A DNA stretch of 64,000 bases, taken from Sinonovacula constricta (taxonomy: Eukaryota > Mollusca > Bivalvia > Cardiida > Solecurtidae). The stretch lies in assembly GCA_007844125.1 (NCBI GenBank), contig CM017560.1:2652125-2716124 (forward strand), written 5' to 3'. The notes under the pieces are model-generated. The model did no database searches. It was given only the letters and a program-made list of their open reading frames with translations, and was not told the DNA's origin. Within the stretch, counting starts at the first letter, position 1. Each line of letters starts with the position of its first letter. Shown here piece by piece: positions 42,601 through 54,600 of this stretch. A program made the position numbers and the translations under genes.

Positions 42601-45600
42601 GCTGTCTATGAAAGGTTTGTGTTTTTTGTTTTGTTTCCAAATTAATACAGACAGTGGGGATTTTCATGGAATCTTTTTTAGACTACAGCTAAAAAATGAT
42701 GATATATCTTAATACATGTGTATTCTATATAAATAAACCAACCTGTACTACAATATCAGTATTTTTTAAATTGATGAAAACCTTCAACTTCCATTTTTAT
42801 TGTAATTGAATTTCAATTTGTAAACACAGTGGAGAAGGACAATCTCAACTAGGATGCTAACTACAACAAGCCAGACTGCAACCATTCAAGCTGCTAATAT
42901 TCTGTAAACAATTTGACATGTGGAACTTGTTTTATTTATTCTCTTTTGTAGAACTGAACACCTTTTTATTGATCGGTACTCAAAAAAACATTTTTCGATT
43001 TGATGGTCATTTGATGAGTATTGCTGAAGTGTCACTTTCCCAAAACTATACTCTGGACTACGGGCAACACTGTATCTTCATTTCAAATGTCACAAAGATT
43101 TTGGTAAGTACTGTACACAGGTGATTGTATCATTTCACACTTAAATTCAGAAATTTTCTTGTGTTAATATTCTTTGTGTTATAGGATTGAAACATATCTT
43201 AGCAAACAGTTAAAGATTTAAGCCTCTCTTAGTTAAATTGAACAATAATCAACCAAGATTCTAATGATCACAGAGTTTTACAATAAATGGAAAACTTCTC
43301 TTTGGCGTTCCTTACCCTGTGTAGAATGTGATCAGGAAAACACAAATAATGGCAGCCTCTGTGGTCTATAAATCTTTTATTTTGTTGGTCATGCAAATGA
43401 TATTTTGGCAGTGGATCGCTATTAGTTAACCTAAAAGTGTTTGTTCCATTTGCTGGGCTCTTTACTAACTGTAATTCTCAAAGTGTATGGCATTTTTTGA
43501 CAAATGGAAAAGAAGGGTTAATAGTCAGTCACTTAGCCTGTGCATATGAAAAAAGCACAAGAAAATTGACATCTTTAATGCTCACTTCAACTGTATCTAT
43601 TTTTGCAGCCTAGAAAATTGATCAGAAAAAAGTACCTTTCTTGCATGATTTACAAATCAGTATTTTTTATATAGACCACAAGGATGCCTCATTTATGTGC
43701 ATTTGTCTGACACACTATTTGTCATATCAGTACACATATTTGCATGGATGATTGGTATTAATGTGTAGTTGTGCGTAAAGCTGAAATATTTTATTGCATT
43801 GTTTGTTTTGGAGTTACTTCCTTTTGTTATTTTCTTAACATATTCTTGTGTGGGTTAGTCCACGTTTCTTTTTCATTGCATTGTTTGTTCCAGAGATATT
43901 TCAGAGATAACTTATTGAAAATTATATTTTTCAAAACTTGCAAAGATGATTGATATTAATATGAAGTTATGCTCTAAGGAGTGATAACTCTAATTGATTT
44001 GTTAATCTTAGTTATCTCTCTTTGTTAATTTTTGCCTTGACACATTCTTGTGGGGATCATTTCTTTCATTGTTAAGCTGAATTTCTTTAAACTTAAATGA
44101 CTGATTTCTATTGATAGATGGTTGTGTGTAAACATGAGATAACTTGTTTTGCATTGTTTGTGTCTGGAGTCATTGCCCTTTAATTTATAGATCCTTTATC
44201 AAATTCTTGTTCAAATATGTTTTATTTGTTTCCCTGCAAAACTTTTTTCCCATGGTTCATTGTAATTTGCTCTTTATTAACTTGACCTTAAGGCATATAA
44301 TTTCCACCTTGTTAACTTCTTGAAAACATCTTCAAGTATATTTTTAATCTGTTTTGCCCAACTAAATCAGCTTGTAACAAGTACAGGAACTACTTGGAAA
44401 TATCTTTGTACAATAATTATAGAGGTATTCTAAAAAAAAAAAAAAAGTTAATACACAATATTATAATATAGGGTAATGATTGTCTTTAACGTCTGAGTAT
44501 TAAGGGGGGTCTGTTGTCAAACATAAGGTCACTGCATGAATGACAACTCTCCTGCTTTTAGAGGAAGACTCCCTCTTTTAAGGTTAAAAATTACTTGAAA
44601 AAGAGGGGTGTTTTACACATTTTCAGAAATCTCACTACAGTGTATTTGGAAATAGATAATTTCTTCTTTGTATAAAAATAACAAACCTCCCACTTTGCAA
44701 GTGAAAACCTCCCACTTTGGCCTCAGCAAAGGTTCACATGTATGCCACTGGTTTGTGCTCCATGTATTAGAGTGTGGATTTAGGATGTTGTGATTTTTAA
44801 AGGGGGTTGTAAAATAATGATTTTATGTTTATTCTTTTTTTTCATACACATAAAATGATAATATTATCAGTTTGTAAGCAGTGAGAACAAAAAAACAAAA
44901 AAACAACAAAAAACAGGCAGGACTGTTTAAAACAAAATCACAAAAATAAGTAATGAATTCTGCATTTGTAATTCATTGAAATTATTAACACTGAACATTG
45001 AATAACTATTATCAGTCTGTTTACCTTATGCTGCATTGTTTAATAAGCGATACAAAATCTTAGTTGCTGAAAACTACTTGCGATAAATGAAACTTATTGA
45101 TTATTACAAGGACTGTAATTTGTTTGCAGAAATTGTGTGAGGACGGCAAGCATGGCATTGAGACTATAGTCGACTCTGGACTTGGGCAAGTGGTGTCCAT
45201 TGCCTATGACTGGATGGCTAACAACCTGTATTGGATCGATGGCAAGTTTAAAACAATTGAGGTAATGAAAGTCACAGGAGAATACAGACGTGAACTTATT
45301 CGCGACAGCCCCCTGGTGGCACCGTCCTCCTTAGTTCTAGATCCTAGACATGGGTAAGTGGCATTGAGATCTCAATATTCTATTGTTTGTCATCATTCAA
45401 CACAAAAAAAGGGAAGAAATCTAATCAGAAATTATTTTCACACTAACATTATGGTTGTTTAGTTAGAGGGTGCAGCCACAGTCCCATAAGTAATATTTTA
45501 TAAGTAAACACTCATTGAATGTATGAGTATCTGTTAAATATTCCTTTAAAGGTGGTATCCTACAGTGTGTACCAAAAATCTTTTGCATCAAACACCCAAA

Positions 45601-48600
45601 TAAATTATGTTTTCTGAACAGATTCCATAAAATGCTGTTCATTAATGTCCTACACCTGTGTTGGAATGTAACCATAATGACACAATCGTCGTTACAAAAT
45701 GTATTTCCTATCTGAGCCTGTACTAGCTATTATTAAATTAAGAAAACCATGTGACCACTTATGTTTTAACTCATTCATGTCATCCACAGTTATGTTGAAG
45801 TTTTACTTCCATAACATTGAGAAACTGTTGCAAATCGTCTAAGCTTAGTCTAAAGTATGATCTTTGTTCGAATACCCCAACTTGAGGTCAGATATTGTTA
45901 CATATATTTGACACGGGCAAACTGTCGGTTACCAGCTTTAATTTAAAAAAAATCACAGAACATTTATTATTAAATCTATCTTTTAAACCTTTTATAACAG
46001 TTACAAATTATGGAAAGGAATTCTCTTTTGGGGTCCATAAAGATTGCAGTCACAGTTAAGAAAGTTGAATTTTAATTTCCATTCAATAACTTATGTCAGT
46101 AGAAAAGTATCATATTCGAATTTGGTAGGTACATACATTTTGAGAAGAATAAATTTTGACTTTTGTTTGGGCTAGCTCTGATACGGGTCATATAATCTTA
46201 TAAAAAAGTAAGTCAATTTATTAAAAATTGGCATTTGGAAATACCTCTATAAATGCCTATATTTTTAGTAAATACAAAAATCTGGGTTTTCACATGTTGT
46301 TGCAATTATTGATGTGATACATTAATTGCTTTTTGTGTATTTTCAGTTATATGTATTGGCTTGAGAATTCACCTGCTAAGGCGGGTATCTACCGTGCCTT
46401 CATGGATGGGACAACAGAAACAGTGAGCAGGATTGTCAATGGAACAGATATAGTAGATTTCACAATAGACTATACAGCAGAGCGCTTGTATTGGTTCAGT
46501 TCCGATACCTTCAAGGTGTCAACTATGAATGGTACAGACATCCACATATTAGATGTTCGAAACTTTTATCTATCTCCAAGACAACTGGCCATTCTACAGG
46601 TAATTAATTTTAGCCTGACACTGTAAAGCGTTGGACATGTCTGACAGATTTCGTCTTGGTACAGTAAAAAAAATACAAATTCCTAGTCCTAGACTTTTAC
46701 TTTAAGGGAAAAAAAAATTTCCCATTTGTTTTTTTACACATCTAATCCTGTACTCTGCTCAAATCTTTATGATTGGATGAATTTACATTTCAGTTATGTT
46801 TGAAATTGCAACACTTTACCAATTAATAATTCAAAATAGCAATCTATTTTTTTATCTCTTTTTGTAGAAAATCAGCAATTTATGGTCATTTTGAGTGATT
46901 CTACTGAAATACAACACAACAATTATTCCCAGCTGATGGAATCGAGAGGGAATATTGTTTTGGCATTGTCCTTCCGTCTGTCCAAATTTTGTTTCTGTGC
47001 TATTTCTTGGCTACAGCTTTCTGGATTTCAACAAAACTTTATGGGAACTGTTAATACCAAAAGGTGATGCGTATATCTTTGGTATGTTCCAGTCTGACCA
47101 TTTAACACAGTGTTATAGCCCCATAATAGTATTTTGTTTCTGTGCTATTTCTTGGCAACTACTGACTGGATTTCAATGAAACTGTAGGAACTTTCAATTT
47201 GAAAAGGAGATGTGCATATCCTTCACTTGTTCCGGTTGGACTCTTCAACTCTAAATTATGGCCCATGATTAGTTATGCTGTATGTATACAGAGTAGCATT
47301 TATTTATGCATTATTTCTCGGCAATGGCTTACTGGATTTCAACAAAACTTTCTGGGAACCATGAATACCAAATGAGATGTGCATATCATTGGTATGTTCT
47401 GGTCTGGCCAGACAGTCAACACAGAGTTATAGCCTGTGAAAAAGTATTTCGTTTCCATGCTATTTCTTGGCAACTACTGAAGAATAAATACAACTCTAAT
47501 TTATACAACATTGAAAGGCAATAACCTGCAATTTATTCCTTAAATGATGCTGAATCATATTGTTTCCACTAACTGACCAACCCACATGTACTACAGCACA
47601 TATCACTTTTTGTGATTGCACATTTTAAATTTTTCTTTCATCAAGATGATAACCACAAAGTTATTTATTGACAAATGTATTACTGATTTTTTCACTTTTC
47701 TTTATATGCAAATTCTGATGTTACTCTTTCTTCAAACAAGCTCCAATCGACAGGGTATACATGGTCTGTGACAGTCTTGTTACATGCATAAAGATATGTC
47801 TGTTGAATTCTGAATACATTTGTGGTGATTGAGTCATCAAAATTGATGAATTTGCTGTTATTAGACAAGACTGATAGCATATCTGCCATTTTATGATGGC
47901 AAAATATTGATAAGAAAATGTTGATGTTCCTGCTTTGTAAATTTGTACTTATATTTTTTTTAAATGAATACAACTATTAAACAGTATTTAAGATAAGTGT
48001 CTATGTTTTCCCAAATGTCTGACATTATTTTTTGGCTTTTTTGCAAAGTCTGTTTGCCAACTTATCCTTTTAGTCTTTTGGAAAATATTGTGGTCGATGT
48101 ATTTTTTGCTGGGTTAAAAAAACTCAAATAAATGTTGTATTTAGTTTAAACCTATTTATTTATAGTCAAAAGGGATACAGGTTCTTTCAACTTGTATTAA
48201 TTCCAGTTAACTGCCTACTTCCAGAGAAGAATCAGTATTCATGTATTGAGTACCTGGAGCAATGATCCGTAAATAGTTTTGCTCAAGAACTACAATTACA
48301 TGGTCACTTTCGGGGTTTCTTTCCCTTTACCCAATGATCAGGAGTCCTACGTTTTGACCACCAGGCCATGGACTTCAAAGAAATTAGAGAAACTGTTTGA
48401 CAAAAATATATATTATGACAATTTAGGAGCTCATTTTTAATGGATAAAATTGTACATATACAAAGTTTTAAGTTATAATGTTGATCCAGACAAAACACAT
48501 GTTTCTTCTTCTACCATTTTTTGCCATCACCTTTGTTAAAATATTACAGGCAGGGGCACTTATGTTTTATGCTTATTTGTTCTGCAGCATAATCTTTTTT

Positions 48601-51600
48601 TCCTGGATGAGAACAGTTTATCCAGTGCCAACAAAATTGATGGCATTAATAGGGAATATCAGGAGGTTTTCTCACCTTTTAATCCACCAGTGTGTGTCAA
48701 GGCCGTTGATGAGAAGCAACAAACAGAATGTAAGTTAGCCCCAGTATTGATGATAATGATTATAATAAAGATGATGATGATGTTGCTGATGATGATGTTG
48801 ATGATGATGATTATAATAAAGATGATGATGATGTTGCTGATGATGATGTTGATGATAATGATTATAATAAAGATGATGATGATGTTGATGATGATGATGT
48901 GGATGATGATGATTCAATATAAAAATATGATTATATTTATGCTGATGAAAAATGTATGTAGCTGGGCATTATCAACAATTTTATGTTAACTTTTTTTTCT
49001 TCTAACACAATGTGGTGGATTTGCATAATTGTTAAGGTTAAGAAAGGCAGTATTTGCATTATTGTTTCTCATCTAGCTACCAAGGCATGTGCTGGAAATG
49101 GAGGCTGTTCCCAGCTTTGCCTGTTAAAGCCGGCCAGTTATGAAGCACATGGGAGGAACCGCACATGTCGCTGCGCAAACAACGCTACACTATCTGTCAT
49201 GCCAGGCAGTGAGGATGAGCACTGCTGTCCTTCTGGATGGGGTAACGTCACGGGTCAGTGTCAGGCGCCATCCTCCTGCAGTGCCGACATGTTCACCTGT
49301 AATAATGGCCGTTGCATCACTGCCACCTGGAAATGTGACCAAGACAACGACTGTGGCGATGGCAGCGATGAAATTGATTGTGGTATGTCTGTGTTAATTT
49401 AAAGCCTTTTCTTTTCTTGCTAGCAAATTCATCTATATTGGTTGCATGAGAATGTACAAATATATTTTGAAAAACCTACTGCACTTTTTTAAAGTTTAAG
49501 ATTTGTGACTGGCCATATCAAAATCAGTCTAAAGTTGCATTTCAGATTATCGAGATAATCCTCTCAAAAGGCATGTAGGTGTTAAAAATATCGATTTTTA
49601 GATTTTGCTATATAATTAATTTTGAGACTCTTTACTACAAATTAATTGAAAAAATGGTCGAATTAAATAAGTTTTTGACTGTTTATTTTAACTTAGGTCG
49701 GACCCTATACTCTGTTTACGTTCACGTAATTATCGAGATTACGCAACGAACAATGGAAATTGAGCCCAATTCATTAGCGCATTTCAAGCAGAAAGAAAGG
49801 GACAGAGTGGTTGTATTTAGTATCGTAATAAAGGTTAATTCCGGGGGAATTCAATTATTCTATTTTTAAACATAATCATCATTCCAAGTAGCCAATACAA
49901 TCTCTTATATTTGTTAATAAATAAGTATGTGCATTAAATAGAGTTGTGTTTTCTCTTTCCAATAGTGTATGACATGGTGGTGTAATTCATAAAGAAAATG
50001 TTGGTTGCTAAGGCATTTCGTTTTAGGTATAGAATAAAAATGTTAAAACAAGTTTAAGTGCCGTTTTCTCCACATTTATGTGTAACTTTAGGTCTTAAAC
50101 TGTGTTACCTAAATTTGAAAAACTTACCACAAGATTATAGTATCGTGATGGTCTTTGTATCGTTTTAAAGGTGTATTATGCTCTATAAAATAAATATAAA
50201 AACTAAAAGAGATTTTGATATGGCCAGTCACATTTGTCAAGGAAATTTGTTTAAACATTTTTGATACATTTTGTCATGATACAGTGCACCTGCTGCAGGT
50301 TTGTGCTTTTTTAAATTTTGAAGATGTATAGCATAACATACTAGTCATTTTTAAAAATAGGGCAAGTAAGAAGTAAAAAGTTCACTTTATATAGGGTTGA
50401 GTGACATTGTTGTTTTCCAGAATTAAATTTCCGTTCATATTCAAAATATCTTAAAACTGTGTGCTGTCCTTTTGGGGGCACCGTTTGAAGTCTAATTTTA
50501 AACATATAAACTACAACTATGACTTGTCCCTGTGTGTTCTGGATATTTGCTCATGATTCACTTTATTGTTACAGCTTTGGCTACATGTAGCAAATCACAA
50601 TTTAGCTGTGTGAGCACCTCCCATTGTATCCCTATGACATGGAAGTGTGACTTTGATAGTGATTGTTCTGATGGGTCAGATGAACACAATTGTCGTAAGT
50701 ACAATCCCTGAACCAAGCTTTGTCTAAAAACTTAAGGGTTTATACTGTTTTTCCACTCCTCCAAGACACTTTTTAATGTCGATCTATCTGAGATGACCCG
50801 CAGTTATCAGTGGTTCTACCCAGACAAGTGGTCAGGCATCTCCACAACATACACATTGTGTGCATTCAATGTTTCTGTATCAAAAAAATCTTAATGTGAT
50901 GTTTTTATGACAGAAATATACATATAGAGTTTGTAACTCTGATTTGCAAATACATCCAGAATCTTTTTCTTGAGATTTTTTATTTGCCTAATGCTGTACC
51001 TTTTTGAGGGGGGATATTGTTTTGCTAAAATGTTGTATTAAATTTTCCGATCCCAGTGTACATGTTTTTTTCTACTATGTTTGTTTACCATGTGTTTCCA
51101 GACTACCCTACATGTTCAGCCGATGAATTCAGGTGTGGTGATGGGCACTGTATCAACAAGGGGTGGGTCTGCGACTTTGACATGGATTGTTCCGATGGCA
51201 CGGATGAGAAGGACTGTAGATTAAATGGTAGGCAATTGTATAGATCAGTATTTACCCACAGCCTGCTTTATTCATATTCTATGCAAAATTCTTATTTATT
51301 TATCGAGAACTTAATGTATACAGTGAAACCTCTCCACTGCAACATTTGGTGGAGGCTAAAAAATCTGTTGCTGCTGCAGCTGTAGTATTTATAATGTAGT
51401 TGACTTTTGTTGAAAAAGAAATAGAAGAGCGTACATCGTGTCATTTTATGTACAGTAAATATCTTTATAAGTAGACTGAAATGCAAACTAAGCACTAAAG
51501 ATATGAATAGAGATAAATATGTCCACATTTAGCCAACATAACTTTGAATTGTAAGCTTTAGATAAAGAGTAGACATCTACTTTTATCACTTCTTACAAAC

Positions 51601-54600
51601 CCACCAATAAGTTTTTGTGGATTAAATAAACATCATCAATAGTCACACTTACCAATACATTGTTATTTTTCTTTCTATTACCACGACTTTGGAACAATGT
51701 ACAGTCCTGGCACCGTACCAGTTGTCCAAAACATCGTATATCGTGCGTATTTCTATCGTAAACGTATCGTATGGTAACGTAACGTATCGTGTAACGTAAT
51801 AGGCCTATCGTGAAGTAACGTAACGAGCCATATCGTAAATGGTACATCGTATCGTATCGGAACGTAACGCTTATGACAAGACCGTGGTATCGTAACGGAA
51901 CGTTTAGTATGGTAACACAAGGAGAATTGCACTGTGCCTTCTCATAATTCTTTAATACAAATATACATATATTGTGACATTTTTCTAATGACATTATCGT
52001 GCTCATACAAAAGTTCACAGGAAATTTAAATGTCATAATAAATGCTTCACAAATACAAAAAGAAGTTTATGGTTCTAAACAGAAATTACACTATATATTA
52101 CATTTCCGGTTCATGCATACTATCGATGAGCAAATTAATATTGCACACCTTCGAACTTAATACTAAAATGACAATATGCGTAGATTGAATATGAACGGAC
52201 GTTTAGGAAAATATACGTGAAAACTAGGATTCTGGTTATTTGCCCACGCTTTTATGGAAAATAAAGAGCAGTAAGACGTAATTAGAATAAATATACAGCT
52301 GGAAAAAAGAAAACTAGCTATAACATAATCTAGCTCTATGTCAGGTTATGGAAAATAGGATTGTCTCAAATATGGGATTTAAATGATACGGCTCATATAC
52401 AATGAACATTGTTAATAAATGATTGGACCGTGTCGAATCATCTCTGATATCCCGACAAGTTAGTTAATTGTAAAGCTGGCTTACCTATGTCATCGCTGGG
52501 CACAATCAACACTGATATAGTCTCTTCGCCAATTATTTTAAACGCGTAAATTTTATACACATGTATGCGAATTTAAATAAATAAATAAAAGCAGTTCAGT
52601 GCTCGACGAAAATTCAGTAAAAGTATGTTCACAAGTGTAGCAAACAATTTAATATAACTATTCTTCTGCCAGTGATGTGATCAAACGTTTAAGGTGTGAA
52701 TGTGTTTGTCAAAACAATGTGCTAGTATCATAATCATAAATAACAGTAAACATCTGTCATCATGCCTTCTTAATTTCCGTACATTTTCCCGCCCTGCCAA
52801 TCACGTGCACGTGTGTTAATTCCAATTAATTGGTGACACTTTTATGACACCACTAATCTTAAAGGAAGTAGGATTTTCAGCCGTTCGTTATGTTAATTGG
52901 TTTGATCCTTAACGTGTTGACCGGAGGTGTTAATTGGTCTGTTCTTAAATCGATTTCCTCTTATAACGCAATGGTCCTTTGTAAGTCTTTTTAGGATGAC
53001 GAAGCCATTTACATACTCTCCTAAAATAACTAGCGCACATCGGCATGTACCTTGACGTCAGTATGGATACTGAAAAGAATACCGTTGGGGTAACAATAGA
53101 AAATGATATTATATCTAATCATTGCAAAATCAAAAGTCAGCAGACAAATATAGACTTTACAGTCTCCTGTCAAAAAACCTCAATGTCTTTATAAAACTAG
53201 GATGGATACCAAGCCATGGAGGAAGAGCTATAATTAATTAAATAAATATAATAAATAACGCACAAATTCAGATATTCGGATATGTTGGTAGGACTCTAAT
53301 TTCAATATGTACTGCCACAATATCGTTAGTTTAGAATAGTTTTTTTTTTTTTTAAATTAAAACTAGGATCAAGCTACCCTGGTAAAGAATGCAATTTCAC
53401 CAATAGGAACTGTCCTTACTTTGACATAGAGAAATTCTTTTAACCCCGTGCTGTTTTGGTTAAGGCAGCACACAATAGCAAGAGATTAGCTACAAAGACC
53501 TATATAATTCACACGTGTCTTTGCTTATTGTACCAGCGGAAAAAGGCAGATTTTTTATTCTTTCCATGAATTTCTGAAATGCTTGTAAATAACTAAGAGA
53601 GCCGGGGTAAATATTTATTGTTGATCGGCAATTTTGTTCTATTTGAACACATTTTATGGGTTATAATTAACAGTTCGCATCTTAATATAGAATGTCTAGT
53701 GTTTAGTTTTATTTTGGCCTTGTTTATTTATTCTGTTGATTTTCAATCATAATAACTCATGCTCCTATAGCATTTTTGTTTGTATCCTTGCTACCGTCGG
53801 TGTAGATGTGGATGTGGGTAGCGATATCTCAGTACTCAGTATTTGAGTTGAGTTTAACTAAGGGAATAATCTTATCATTATATTAAGTCGATTACGTCTT
53901 CTAAATTTGCTTTAATGTTAATGGATTTGATCCCTACATGGAAAGGATTAAGTGGAGGTGTTAATTTGTCGGTTGTTAGTCCAATTTTGTCTCATAATAA
54001 TATAATTATTATTTAATAGCTCTGTTTCTATCTTTTTAGTTTGTTAAGTTTTTTTCCCGATTGACCCATATTCTACTATTCCTTACCGAATTTTTTATTT
54101 AAATAGTGCTTGAAAAAGGGTTGGGTATGAGACAATGGTATGTTTCTGATGTTATTTATTTTCTAGCAGCTAGTTCATTTATGTAGGTTATTCGGTACAT
54201 GTACCTACAATTCACGCGAGCGATTATAAGCCCCCATACAGATTGCCACTTTTATGACACAACATTTCTATTAAAATTAGACGGATAGTGGTCATTTAGC
54301 TGTAGTGCACAACACCTGCCTCCGGTCTGAAGACATGTCATACATGTATGAAGATCCCAGCACACATAATCTGGCTGTGAAATTTCACTTTCCTTAAACG
54401 CAGATACGGATGCGGGGAATAGGGGTAGAAAATTGAAATATACGTGTATAGAAGAGTGGTGTAAGAATGTTAGGAAATTACAGATTTAAATTAATTTGTC
54501 TTAACATGGAACATTTTTACACACGTGTTCAATGTTAAAGCAGGCTATCATATTGGCGTCACTTCTTATCATTTGCCTACGCATTTTACCATTTAGACGG

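Noticed and set aside
48690..48989. Met/Ile-rich and His-rich frames
   Set aside because: Translation of the GAT/ATG simple repeat in intron 19, just downstream of the exon 19 donor.
49140..49397. 85-codon frame overlapping exon 20
   Set aside because: Out-of-frame shadow of the EGF/class A exon.
51593..52036. 147-codon minus-strand frame as a transposase fragment
   Set aside because: Its C-rich/Tyr-Arg-rich repeats are the translation of the TATCGTA-type subterminal repeats, with no catalytic motif. The similar frame at 54717-54949 is rejected for the same reason.
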